Shown: positions 20,241 to 31,400 of the stretch, piece after piece
Layout: each line of letters starts with the position of its first letter
How positions within the stretch are numbered: position 1 is the stretch's first letter
DNA from: Anthoceros angustus
Taxonomy: Eukaryota; Streptophyta; Anthocerotopsida; Anthocerotales; Anthocerotaceae
Direction of reading: 5' to 3'
Length of the DNA: 64,000 nucleotides
Assembly: GCA_010909165.1 (NCBI GenBank)
Contig: VJWM01000282.1
Span: 62,001-126,000, forward strand
Made by a program: the position numbers and the translations under genes
Notes under the pieces: generated by a model
Seen by the model: the letters and a program-made list of their open reading frames with translations, nothing else
What the model was told of the DNA's origin: nothing
Databases searched by the model: none

Positions 20241-23200
20241 GGGAAAACCCGGGGCACTCCCGAGGTCCTCCCACTATAGCGGCCACACTTATCCCACTGT
20301 CGCTTCGTACGTTGGGTTTCGTCCCATGAGACTTGTGTGAAAATTCGAGATCTTGTGGTCACCGATCGCTACCTGCAGAGACACAACTCTCAGCCTTCTC
20401 AACGAGCAAGGCGCCCTCTACTCTCCCTCTTACGTGTTGCTTGCCTTCAGAAAATGACCAATCCTCGTACAGCGACAGCACAATTGAGTCACAACCTGGC
20501 GAGCCTATCACGGGCGAGGAGACCCCCAGTCCACACCGCGATTTCGTCCCTACTTCTAAGACCACTCTTCTCCACTCGAGGCGCTCTTTTTCTTGCGGTT
20601 GGGATTGCGTCCCTTAGGCTCACATGGCCTTCCACTAACACCTACACCTCTAATCCTCTACTCATCTTCTCATCTCCTCATCCTCTTCCTCCTATTCTAA
20701 CCTCGATTCGGGCTTCTTGGTTTCGACTCGCCCTTACGGCTGGCTGGTCGCCTCCACCCGGCAAGTTCTTCCTTGGGCGGTTGCTATGAGTTTGACACAC
20801 GGCGAGAACCTCCGAGTCTTTCACTGTAGTCTACCCTCAAGCCGAGTTCTGGGCATTTGCCACACACCCAAAGCAAAGCAATTTCACGGCAACCATTCAC
20901 AAGGGGGAACTCGTTTAGGCACTTGCGGAGCAAGTCCTCCACCAACACTCAGACCACTTCCTCTCTACGAATGTGTTGGCTCACGGTGACACGAAATTCC
21001 TCTGTAATGGCAAAGGACTCGATGGGCGTGACATGATACTTTACTTTGTGAAATCCTCCTCCTCTTATAGGAGGCCTTCCACATACAACCTCCCTTGGGT
21101 GACCCTCTGCGGTCACCTTTTCCAATTCTATTATTTCCTACATGACATTTATATACGGCACCTAATCTATTATCCTTGGTAAATTCTATTCTAGAACTTC
21201 ACCTAAGTCATCCTTGAAGGATGTCGATTACATCACTATCCTTCCTATTCTTCTACCTAGCATTTATGGCCCTTGACCATATCTAGTCTTCACCTATTGG
21301 GGTGAGCGTGTCGTGGTGGATTGGCTCCCTCGCCCTCCTTTTGCTCTTGCCCTTCCCAGCCTTTGTCGCTTCCTAATGTGTGGGGCAAGTACAATCTTGC
21401 CCTTCCTCCATCTCCGGGGGGCGCGATTCTCCCCTCAATCGCGCTTCGCACCTGGCGCCCCTTCCCTCGTCGCCTGTCGCCCGTTCATCGCACCCTACCG
21501 CGGTGTCGGCGGACTACTGGGTGACCTGTAGTGGTCCCTATCTCCTTCTTCCTTCCTCCTTGGTGAGGTTTCTTGAGTCGGGATCTTCATTGCTCTTTGC
21601 CTTCTTTGGATTTGTCCATACCTATCATAGAGCACCCTTCATCCCCATTGCCCATCGGATTTCTAATCTCTCGGGCCCTTTTGCGTTGGACTCCTCCTGG
21701 TCCCGGTTCCTCCCTTACTCGCGGGGGAAATTCCTCACCCTTCCTTCCTCGGCAGGTCGGACCCGTCCTTAGTCTCCTCCGGTGGGGTTGTCTCTCCCAC
21801 CCCAGTTTCCTCGGGGTGTTGCGGACCCCGGCCTTCATCTCCATCCGGGCCTTCCGGCGACTCCCACAGCTCGTGCGGGCACCCTGCCTACAGTAGTCGG
21901 GACTGGCGTGTGTGGCATCCCCGCAGTAGTCGGACTACCGTGGTAGGGTGGTCACCCGTGGTGGGGTGACCCCTGAGGCGGGTGTCCCTCTCCTTGCTCT
22001 CCGCCGTCTCCCACCCACTTGCCAGCTCCTCCTCGTCTCACTCCTCAGTTCCTCGGAGTCCATTTGATGGCCTCATCAAAATCGGAGGCCTCTGCACTGT
22101 TGCGGCTCCCGATCATCATCATGAGGACCCAATGTCCTCCTCTTGGCCAAGTAAGACTTCGTTGTTGGCCTTCAAGATCTGTTGTGGGTGAGCCCCAAGC
22201 TATGATATTGCATTTGGAGATCATCAATCTCGGCCACTCTCCATCTTGCACCTACCTTGTAGGCATCTCTTGCTGGTTAATTCTCCCACCTTCACATGGA
22301 GGTTACATTCTCCTCCCTCACTTCCTTTATGGTTGGCCAATTTTGCACGAAGGGCATAATCGCCAAAATCTTCTTCCTCACTACCGGCATGCACCACCTT
22401 CTTGTGGCGCTCCTCCTCCAGACCTCCTTGTTCCGGTCCTAATTCTTTGGCAAGCCCTCCTCTCTCTTTTGCGCTCCGCTCCAGCTCTTGGTCTTGTGCT
22501 TCTCCGCGCTCCTCCAAATTATCGGGTCCTTCTCAACTCCTCTCCCATATCCCGGATTTGATAGCTTGAGTAGCCATCACACACTCATGCGTCACTTCTT
22601 TGGATTTTCTCCCTTCCTAGTGCCTCGTTTTCTTCCTTTCTTGCTCTAATTGGGCAAAATGCTCTTCGCCTTTTGCCTCCAAGAATCCTTTTGGGTTGTT
22701 GCGAATGGCTCTTTCTTGAGTGACAACTTCCCTCGGGGCTTCTCCGCGCGTTCCAGGTCGGGGAGCTTCTCCTGACCTTTTCCTTGGCTGCCTTTTCATC
22801 GGACTCCATGGCCAATTGCCACCTTTCTTCCCCATGTCATTTCACTTCCTCTTGGCATGCCCACAAGGAGGCTGCTAGGTCCCTAGCCCCTTCAAATCCA
22901 CGGTGAGTGCTTCACAAGCACCCAGCAATTCTCCTAGGGGTCCTAATTCCACCCCTCTCTTCTTCAAATTTCCAGCTCTCACACTTTCGGGCCATCGGCC
23001 GGCGGGTCCCCTTCTCGCTCCATCCGCTCTCCCACAGTGCGATGGTGGCCGGCGCCTCGCGCGCACCTGTTCCTTCCCTTCCCTTCCCTTGCTGGGCGTG
23101 GTGCACGGCGGTGGGTGCTCCCCCCAGTGGTTGCCTACCTACCATGGTGGTGCCTACCGTGGTGCTACCACCCCAGGTGGGCGCCTCCCTAAGGGTGAGG

Positions 23201-25032
23201 CCGAGTGCCTCTCGTAGGCACAAGGAGATGGTGGGGACTCCCCACCCTCGGGGTCACACTCAGTGGTCCTCTCTCATAGACTACCACCATCCGGCCTTCC
23301 TTGCTTCTTGTTCTTCTCCTTGCTCTGTGGGAAAGATTCCCACTCGGCAACTTTGTTGCCTCCATCTTCCTCCTCTTGCTTCTAGCATGCTTGTGGAGGT
23401 CGACCTCCCCGTCTTCAATGCAAAGGCAAGGCCTTTCCAACCTCGGTGGAGTGGATGACCTCAAAGGGATGCCATGCATCTTCAAGCTCCTTGCTTGTGA
23501 AGTCCCTCGGTTTCCACAAATGCACCAAATAGGTGCTAAGGTAGCAGCCTTGGCCCTTCCTCATCCGAATTTGGCTTGAGGAGCTTCTCGGTGGTGGATG
23601 TAGGCCTCATACATGATAGTCCCCAATCGGCTTGGCTCCCATGGAAATCTTCCACAAAAGTTGGTCTTTGAAATAAGAGGTCGTTGGTAATTACCAACAA
23701 TCTTTGCGAAGAGCCTCCACTTGACTCCTTGATGCTCTCGGTCTTCCGACCATTCTTGGCGTGGGCCTTTTCACTCCTCCATCCATCATGTCGAGAACTC
23801 TGCGGGATGTCGGGAGGGCATCCTCTTCCCTCCATTCCTTTCGAGGCAATTCGAGCTCTTCCTCCCGGTCTTCACAGATGCTCCTTACGGTCCAGCAGTG
23901 AGGATCCGTCTAGCATTCCTTCCGTAGCGGCGGCGCTTCCGATTGATGGAGGTTGATGTAACACTCCTCAATCAATTCCAAATTGGTGTAGGCCCATTGG
24001 CCATCCTATGGATGTTCTCCTCCTCGCCTTGCGAAAATCAACCAAATCTCGGGGTTGAGCTGCCCAAAGCAAGTGAATTGGGGCATCACCTCACCTCCCC
24101 CTGCTCGCTTCTTTCCTTCCTCCTCGCGAGGAAGGTGGCCTTCCTTCCTTTCGCTCGAGGCATGGTGTTTTCCTCAAGTGCAAAGGAAGAGACTCTCCAA
24201 TTTGAGCAAACACCTCAGCACCTCTTCTCCTTCTCTGAGCAACCCCGACTCACACGTTAGGATCCCCCTCTCCCTTTCTTCTTCTCCTCCTCCTTGAGGC
24301 GCCCTCTTCACTCTCTCTCGCCTCTCCCTCTGCTCACCCTTCTCCAACTCTTCCTTCCGGTGTCTTCAGCTCTTGTGCTTCCGCTCCAGGCCTCTCCTCC
24401 ACCTCTTTCTCCTTCCTTTCTTCGGTCTCTGAGGGCTCCTCCTTGGTGCGCCGCTCCTTCTCGCCGCTTCTTCCTCTGGCGGCGATGGCGGCTTCCCTTC
24501 GCTTACGCTCCGACTCGATCCTCTTGGGTTGCGCTCGAAGAAGTTGGGCCCAAAGCGCACTTTGCCCTTTGGATGGCGCCACAGGGCACAACCCTAGATT
24601 GGTTCATCATTCCAAAATCCTAATTCTATAATACCTACCTTTCCTACTACCCTAATTAATTCTAATTACTCTATATATTTTCCCTATTGGTGAGCATATA
24701 TAGTGGATATCCCTCTATTCTAATTTCCTTTTTAGCGAGATTGTCGACCTACGCGGTAGTACCGCGTGCTCCTTTTCTCGGACGGCGTGGTGTGGCGACC
24801 CTGGTAGTGACCTACCAACCTTCGGACGCCCTCACCGCCTCAAATGCGGGGTCATTTGACCCGTTCTTCTTCAAATATCCTTCCTAACAATATCCTACTC
24901 GACTTCAAGATTCTCGAGAAGTTTTCTTGGCATGCTCCTCTTCAATCGTTCTTAGCCAAAAAATCAAACTTGTTGTCTGGCAGATTTAGATTTGGTTGCC
25001 CAAACTTTCTACGTTCCACAAAGGACCCACAG
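20241..25032 (-). mobile_element. Element S, copy A (~4.8 kb)
   Basis: Inserted in the copia RT gene between the codons for DTWE and PLPKD. The left end is gggaaaacccgggg. The right end on the minus strand starts near TGTGGGTCC. Copies B (28493-33458) and C (60806 to the window end) are collinear. The plus strand is very pyrimidine-rich. The minus strand carries a broken gag-like gene. The 3' part (20.3-22.0 kb) has no recognisable coding potential. TATA-like ATATAAATAG-type sequence sits near the 5' end of the minus strand (24660-24700). The class is undetermined: TG..CA ends and a gag-like gene would suit a non-autonomous LTR element, but no repeat of one end at the other is visible. Confidence 0.7.
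22045..24620 (-). pseudogene. S-encoded charged coiled-coil protein, copy A
   Basis: Read across frames on the minus strand: FGMMNQS near 24610; a Lys/Arg/Glu-rich N-terminal stretch (24.6-24.3 kb); a middle region with SIKESSGGSSQRL and HREAPQAKFG (24.0-23.4 kb); an Arg/Gly/Pro-rich linker (23.2 kb); then a coiled-coil segment with DLAASLWACQEEVK, MESDEK and FAQLEQERK (22.9-22.6 kb). It ends with EERHKKVVHAG and the linker to 22045. Copies B and C share this order, so a real protein once existed. A gag-like structural role is inferred only. Frameshifts occur every 50-100 residues. Confidence 0.5.
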
Positions 25033-25125
25033 TTCCCAAGTATCGTTCTTTATCGAGGAATCGTACTAAATCATGATGGAAGGGATCAGCTCAATGCTCC
25101 TTGTCAGCTCTGATAACCTCTGTGT
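25033..25125 (-). pseudogene. Copia RT N-terminal fragment, unit A
   Basis: The minus strand reads approximately FLDKERYLG / DTWE, corresponding to the SLIKNDTWEAVPL start of RT that is clearer in unit B (33530-33459). It is interrupted by S. Confidence 0.6.
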
Positions 25126-25613
25126 ATGTCTGTGGGTTACGGTTTTAATGTAAGGAGGGCTATCGGCCAGAAAGGCTTAGGTTGTGGAAGGGTAACCCAG
25201 CTACGGGACGTCTGAAATCAATGGAAGAATAAGGGGGTTCTACCCTTCTTGCTTTGAGGTTCCTAATCTGGCCGAGGATATGACGCTCTACATGTGGCTT
25301 TCGGCCAACAAGTTTGTCGACAACTTTGTGGAAGTGACCGGGGCGAGGCCAGACGTAGTTTTTCATGTAAAGTGCGAATCGGTAGGAATGAAGCAGGAAA
25401 GATTATCTTCGACTAAATCATGATCTACCTCATCCTCTGCACAGGAAGATCCCGAACTTCGACTGTAACATCATCAATGTCGGAAGGAGGTAGATAAGCA
25501 TCCATCGTGGCGGTGGGGTACATGAGGCATTTGGGCGAGATCTTGCAGGGGTTACTGTGCGAGTTACCGCACGCGGCTCGCGGATCTTACGATAGGACCA
25601 TAATCCTAGAATG
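25126..25613. other. Copia linker between integrase and RT; no domain recognised
   Basis: Matches 33540-33990 of unit B. On the minus strand it should encode the variable region between integrase and RT. Only fragments can be read. Confidence 0.4.
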
Positions 25614-26700
25614 TCATCTTGGAAACTCTGTAGAATCGTCCAGATCTGTGAGGTCCACATGGGTGACAGTCTCTTGATTGTGTGACAGATGATCAAAATA
25701 TGGCAAACCCATGGGACACACAAGCTCCTTGAAGGTCACACTCGGCAAACAATCTTGTGTCAGATGAATGTGGATCCAAGTGGATCCAGCAACATGGGCT
25801 TTGGCCTCTTCACCCATATCCACAAAGATAAGTGGGCGAGCTCTGTCTTCTAATTTCCTTCTCTCTCTCATGAGGATGTGTCGTCTGTTGGAGAATCGAA
25901 GACAGTAAATTAAGCAATTTGGGCTTCTGCCAAATAACTTCAAGCGGGGTCTTCCATCCTTTGCGCTCGTGAGGAAATGTTAAGAATGTAATTCTTTGTA
26001 ACTCTGTTTGCCGATATACTTTGCTCGCCACGACCATTCTAGCATGCTCCTTGTCATGCCCAGCAGCGTCTGATTATAGCATTCGGCAACACCGTTCTGC
26101 TGCTGGGTATAAGGCACAATAAGCTGGCGTACAACACCATTGTCCAGCAAGAACTGGTTGAAGTAAGCATGTGTAAATTCTGTGCCATTGTCAGTTCGCA
26201 ACTGTTGGAGCAAGCATCCTGTTTGCCTCTGTGCCATGACTAGCCATTCCTGGAAGACCTCAAAGGTATCGGACTTTAAACGGATGGGGTAGGTCCAGGA
26301 GTATCTGCTAAAGTCATCAGTGATGGTAAGATAGTACAACGCACCACCAAGGGAAGGAACATGGATCTTGCCTGAAATATCTGCATGTACTAGTTCTAGT
26401 ATACTGCGATGCGATGGAGCAAGCTGACATGAAATGGAACCTCTTTACTGTTTGGCTATAACACATGCATCGCAAAGTGGCAGGTCTTTGAAACATTTAC
26501 GTAGGGGCTCTCTATAGCAACTTAGGTTCGACATTTTTATCAACTTATCACGATTAGCATGACCTAATCTAGCATGCCATAGACTAGCCTGGGCAGATTG
26601 TGACGACTGGACAGCATGCACGGACTCAGGAGGTATGCAGGTAAGATCAAGCTGGTACAAATCATGAACAAGATGTCCTTCGCGTGACTAGACTATCCCT
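25614..26700 (-). pseudogene. Copia integrase, unit A
   Basis: Zinc-binding GAG-pre-integrase segment ASLWHARLGHANRDKLIKMS followed by CFKDLPLCDACVIAKQ (26600-26450), giving the HxxxH..CxxC pattern. The catalytic core has TDDFSRYSWTYPIR, QLRTDNGTEFTHAYF and QQNGVAECYNQTLLG (26330-26050), which supply the D, D and E residues. The C-terminal part reads RKLEDRARPLIFVDMGEEAK (25860-25800). Frames change between the three blocks and there is a stop after the zinc region. The core block itself is open for 119 residues. Length and order fit copia. The step it performs is insertion of element cDNA into the host genome. Confidence 0.9.
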
Positions 26701-26829
26701 CCTCTCTTCTTAAGCTCATGACTAGTAGAAGTGAAGATAAGGTCGTATTAGCGCAAGGACATCGGTGGCTAGCAGAAAGTAGGTGTTTGGCCATGAGTGG
26801 AGCGTGCGAGGACATTATCAAGGTGGAGA

Positions 26830-27058
26830 GACGATTGCCATTATGCAATCTAAAACGGCATGTGCCTGAGCCTGCAATCTAAAGACACATGCGTGTAAGT
26901 TCGTCCCCAACAACACCTTTGTCGGATGTGGTGAAGGCTGGTGACTAAGCAAATTCTTTGTGCGCCGTTAGATGTGGGAGGTGTGCCGGAATCTAAAAGT
27001 ACCATCACAGTGGGAAGGCAGAAGGCGAAGAAGATGCAAAACAAAGCTAATCAGGACT
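26830..27058 (-). pseudogene. Copia protease fragment, unit A
   Basis: The minus strand reads FCIFFAFCLPTVMVLLDSGT, with DSGT as the aspartic-protease active site, then PPTSNGA and LHACVFRLQA-type flap sequence. Unit B's copy (35427-35119) is collinear but has RFRAPPTS in place of the DSG motif. At 27058 the sequence switches abruptly from gag N-terminal sequence to protease, so the rest of gag, including any zinc knuckle, is deleted. Confidence 0.65.
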
Positions 27059-27059
27059 C

Positions 27060-27557
27060 CGGGGCAGGTATGATTGGTTGAAGATGAGTTCCTCGTCGTC
27101 GTCGTCAGTTTGGTACACTCTGCAATTCTTGGTAGGGCGGCGATGCGTGGCGTGAGCAGAGACAGCGTCGAGCTCTGGGTGGGCGTTGGGGCCACGTGAT
27201 TCAAGCTCTTCACCACGGCCTTGTGGAGCCGTGCGTGGGCCAGATCTAGATGAGGTAGTATGTGGGCGCCCAGAAGCACGAGCCTCGGCTTCTCCTACGG
27301 TTGGCGATCTGCGTTCCTTGACTGCGGCATGTCGATGCTCTCTGGACCGACATAGACTTTCTAGTACAGCCCAATTTCTCTTATGCTAACCATCCTGTGC
27401 AGGTGATGGAGTAGGAGATTCAACATAGCTCGGAGTGCAATCTGGATGCACTCTAAATTGCGTTGAGAACCCTATTTCATCAGATGTACAGTATGCAACA
27501 TAGAGATTAGATTAGAATGAATCTAAATAGAGAGCAGCATGGATCATAGAGCCTAGT
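27060..27557 (-). pseudogene. Copia-array gag N-terminal region, unit A
   Basis: Collinear with 18835-19343, with the same ESRGPNAHPELD and acidic DDDDEEL stretches in the leader-proximal part. It is cut at 27058, where protease sequence follows. Confidence 0.5.
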
Positions 27558-27569
27558 GCTCTGATACCA
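27558..27569 (-). other. Primer-binding site (tRNA-iMet type)
   Basis: Minus strand TGGTATCAGAGC next to the LTR end TTCACA, identical to the site at 19344-19355. Confidence 0.9.
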
Positions 27570-27742
27570 TGTGAATAAAGCGGAAGCTTGCTTACAAAAC
27601 AAAAAGTTGTAAACAAAATGAATTGATTAAATTACAAAACTTGTATGTGTTTAAATACTTATCCAAAGTGACTATTCGTTTAAACCTAAGACATATCAGG
27701 TATAAACCAGTTAATCTGTGTTAGGGTAAATAACCCTTAACA
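27570..27742 (-). mobile_element. Copia LTR B (173 bp), shared by units A and B
   Basis: On the minus strand TGTTAAGGG...TTCACA. It is the 5' LTR of unit A (PBS follows) and the 3' LTR of unit B (unit B RT runs into it, ending ...LSLDQC-stop with the Cys codon TGT being the first LTR bases). It starts with a short inverted repeat, TTAAGGGTTA and TAACCCTTAA-like arms. Confidence 0.85.
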
Positions 27743-28492
27743 CTGGTCAAGTGATAGCTTCATGCCTGCAACTCCTGGAGTGGAGACAGGCTTGGCAGTG
27801 TCCAGATGGAATCGATGCAAAACCTCTGCAATATACTTGGCTTGATGAAGCATAAGAAGAGTATCATCAAGATGGCGCACAAGTTGAACTCCGAGAACGA
27901 AGGTGAGTGCCCCAATATCCTTCATATCGAATTTTTGGTGCAACATGTCTTTGACCCATTATAACAAACCCGGATTGTTTGATGCGAGGATGGCATAGTC
28001 AACATATAAAGCGAGAACGACGAATTTACCATCCTGGGAGTAGAAATATACGTTTGCATCACCAGGATTCTGAATGCAGCCAATAGATTTAAGGTACTTA
28101 TCAATGGTCTTATACCATTCCCGAGCTGACTGCTTCAAACCGTATATGGTCTTCTTGAGATGACAGACCCAATCCGGGTGCTCGGGGTCAACAAAACCTT
28201 CGGGCTGTGACATATAGATATCCTCTTCCAGTTCACCATACAGGAAGGCAGTACATACATCCATCTGCTGGAGATCCCAGGCATTGGCAGTAGCAAGAGC
28301 AAGGATCATGCGGATGGACTGAGTTTTTACAACAGGGCTGAAAGTTTCAGTGAAATCTATTCCAGGAACCTGGGTAAAACCCATGGCAACAAGCCGAGAC
28401 TTATATCTGGCAATCGTGCCCTGGGCATTCAACTTATGCTTGAAGACCCATTTACGACACAACCTTCCTATCCTTGGGCAAGGGTGTGGTTT
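27743..28492 (-). pseudogene. Copia reverse transcriptase, unit B
   Basis: One open frame of about 180 residues covers most of RT: KWVFKHKLNAQGTIARYK, TQVPGIDFTETFSPVVKTQS, QMDVCTAFLYGELEEDIYMS, LKKTIYGLKQSAREWYK and FVVLALYVDYAILAS. The catalytic pair is YVDY in place of the usual YVDD, which would be expected to damage activity if real. A frameshift at about 27950 leads to DMKDIGALTFVLGVQLV and HRFHLDTAKPVSTP, then the fusion to the LTR. RNase H is absent. Confidence 0.9.
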
Positions 28493-31400
28493 GGGAAAAC
28501 CGGGGCACTCCAGGGTCCTCCCACTATAAGCGCCACACTTATCCAGCCAAATGCGTTGGGTTTCGTCCCATGAGACTTGTGTGAAAGTTCGAGGCCTTGT
28601 GGTCATCGCTACTGAGACACAACTTCTCGACCTTCTCAGCGCAAGGCGCCCTCTACTCTCCCTCTTGGCACCGCTTGCCTTTGCTTGAAAATCGCCAATC
28701 CTCGACCTACAGCGACACAAAACAATTAGGTCACCTTGGCGAGGAGCCTATCAGGCGCCGGGGACCCCCAGTCCACACAGCGATTTCGTCCCTACTTCTA
28801 AGACCACTCTTCTCTCCACTCGGGGCGCTCTTTTACTTGCATTTGGGATTCGTCCCTTAGGCTCTGCACGTGGCCTTCCACTAACACCTACACCTCTAAT
28901 CCTCTACTCATCTTCTCATCTCCTCATCCTCTTCCTCCTATTCTAACCTCGATTCGGGCTTCTTGGTTTCGACTCGCCCTTACGGCTGGCACAGGGTCGC
29001 CTCCACCCGGCAAGTTCTTCCTTGGGCGGTTGCTATGAGTTTGACACAGACGGAGAACCTCCGAGTCTTTCCACAGTCTACCCTCAAGCCGAGTTCTGCA
29101 GGCATTTGCCACACACCCAAAGCAAAGCAATTTCACAACCATTCACAAGGGAGCAACTCGTTTAGGCACTTGCAGGAGCAAGTCCTCCACCAACACTCAC
29201 CACCGACTTCCTCTCTACCCGACTGCGTTGGCTCCACGGCCCGGCACGAAATTCCTCTGTAATGGCAAAGGACTCGATGGCGTGGGCGCAAGACATGATA
29301 CTTTACTTTGTGAAATCCTCCTCCTCTTATAGGAGGCCTTCCACATACAACCTCCCTTGGGTGACCCTCTGCGGTCACCTTTTCCAATATTCTATTATTT
29401 CCTACACTTGACATTTAATGGCACCTAAATCTATTATAATCCTTGGTAAATTCTATTCTAGCAACTTCACCTAAGTCATCCTTAAGGATGTCGGTCTACA
29501 TCACTGTCCTTCCTATTCTTCTACCTAGCATTTATGGTCCCTTGACCATTCTAGTCTTCACCTATTTGGGTGGTGACGTCGTGGTGGATTGGCTCCCTCG
29601 CCCTCCTTTTGCTCTTGCCTTCCCGGCCTTTGTCGCTTCCTAATGTGTGGGGCAAGTACAATCTTCCTTCCTCCATCTCGCAGGCGCAGATTCCTGCCCT
29701 CCGGCAATCGCGCCCCTCCCGCACCTGGCGCCCTTTTCTCCCCTCGTGGCCGCGCCACACCTACGCGGTGTCGGCGGACTACGGGTGACGACTTCTGGTA
29801 GTCGGTCCCTATCTCCTTCTTCTTCCTCCTCCGCGGTGAGGGTTTCTTGGTCAAGATCTTCCATTGCTCTTTGCCTTCTGTTTGATTTGTCCATACCTAT
29901 CATAGAGCACCCTTCATCCCCATTGCCCCACCATCGGATCTTCTAATCTCTCGGGCCCTTTTTGGACTCCTCCTCGGGTCCGGTTCCTCCCCTCGTGGGA
30001 TAGTTCCTCACCCTTCCTTCCTCCGTGGTCGGACCCGTCCTTAGTCTCCTCCGGTGGGGTTGTCTCTCCACCACCCAGTTCCTCTGGGGTATGTTGCGGA
30101 CCCCTTTTCATCTTGAGGCTTCTCGGCGACTCCCAACAGCTCGTGCCCGGGCCCTTGCCCTAGTGGCGGATCTGGGGCGTGTGTGGTCATCCCCCGGTGG
30201 TCAGCGGACTACCGTGGTGGGGTGGTCACCCCGTGGTAGGGTGACCCCTGAGGCGGGTGTCCCTCTCCTTGCTCTCGCGCCGTCTCCACCCACTCGGCTC
30301 CTCTCTCCGACTCCTCAGTTCCTCGGAGTCCATTTCGTGATGGCCTCATCAAAATCGGAGGCCTCTGCACTGTTGCGGCTCCTTGTCATCATCATGAGGA
30401 CCCAATGTCCTCCTCTTGGCCAAGCAAGACCGTTGTTGGCCTTCGATCTGTTGTGGAGGTGAGCCCCAAGTTGTGATGCATTTGGAGATCATCAATCTCA
30501 GTGGGCCACTCTCCATCTTCACACCTACCCTTGTAGGCATCTCTTGAGGTGGTCAATTCTCCCACCTTCACATGGAGGTTACATTCTCCTCCCTCACTTC
30601 CTTTTTGGTTGGCCAATTTTGAAGGGCATAATCAAAATGCTTCCTCACCACCGGCATCCTGCACCACCTTCTTGTGGCGCTCCTCCTCGGACCTCCTTTG
30701 TTCCAGTCCTAATTCTTGGCAAGCCCCTCCTTCTCGCTTGCCAAGCATTCTTCGCTCGGCTCCAATTCTTGGTCTTGTTCTCAGCTCCTCCTCCAAATTA
30801 TGGGTCCTTCTCAACTTCCTCTCCCATGTCCGGATTTGATGGCTTTAGCCATCACACTCATGTCGGCCACTTCTTTGGAGTTGCTTCTCCTTCCTAGTGC
30901 CTCGGCCCTTCCTTTCTTGCTCTAATTGGGCAAAATGCTCTTCGCCTTTTGCCTCCAATCCTTTTGGGTTGTTGCGAATGGCTCTTTCTTGACTGTGACA
31001 ACTTCCCTCAGGACCTTTTTATGTTCTAAGTCGTGTGGAGCTTCTCCTGACCTTTTCAACTTGGCTGCCTTTTCATCGGACTCCATGGCCTCCAATTGCC
31101 ACTTGGTCCTGCCTTTCTCCGGCCATGTCTTGAGGTTTCACTTCCTCTTGGCATGCCCACAAGGAGGCTGCTAGGTCCCTAGCCCCTTCAAATCCGGTGA
31201 GTGCTTCACAAGCACCCAGCAATTCTCCTAGGGTCCTAATTCCACCCCTCTGTCTTCTTCTTGGAAATTTCCAGCTCTCCCGCACTCGGGCCATCCCGGC
31301 CTTGGTCCCCCTCAGCTCCATCCGCTCTCCCAGGAGTGGGAGTGGTGCGGCGCGGCGCCTCATGTTCTCCTTCCTTCCCACCGCGTGGCTGCTGCTCGTG

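Larger units (their letters stand above)
19356..27742 (-). mobile_element. Copia-array unit A (LTR to LTR, ~8.4 kb, RNase H-less, with S insertion)
   Basis: Minus-strand order: 5' LTR 27742-27570, PBS, partial gag (to about 27060), protease (about 27040-26850), integrase (26660-25614), RT start (about 25125-25033), S insertion (25032-20241), RT core (20240-19525), 3' LTR 19524-19356. Unit B (27570 to about 35450) repeats this order with a period of 8.2-8.4 kb, including the S insertion point and the RT-LTR fusion. The two are therefore a tandem duplication of an already rearranged element, or members of an amplified non-autonomous lineage. Confidence 0.75.

Noticed and set aside
20333-24887. 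Many long plus-strand open frames (80-180 residues) across element S copies A, B and C
   Set aside because: The plus strand of S is strongly C/T-rich, which removes stop codons. The peptides are Leu/Ser/Pro-rich and do not stay conserved in frame among the three copies, whereas the minus-strand peptides do.
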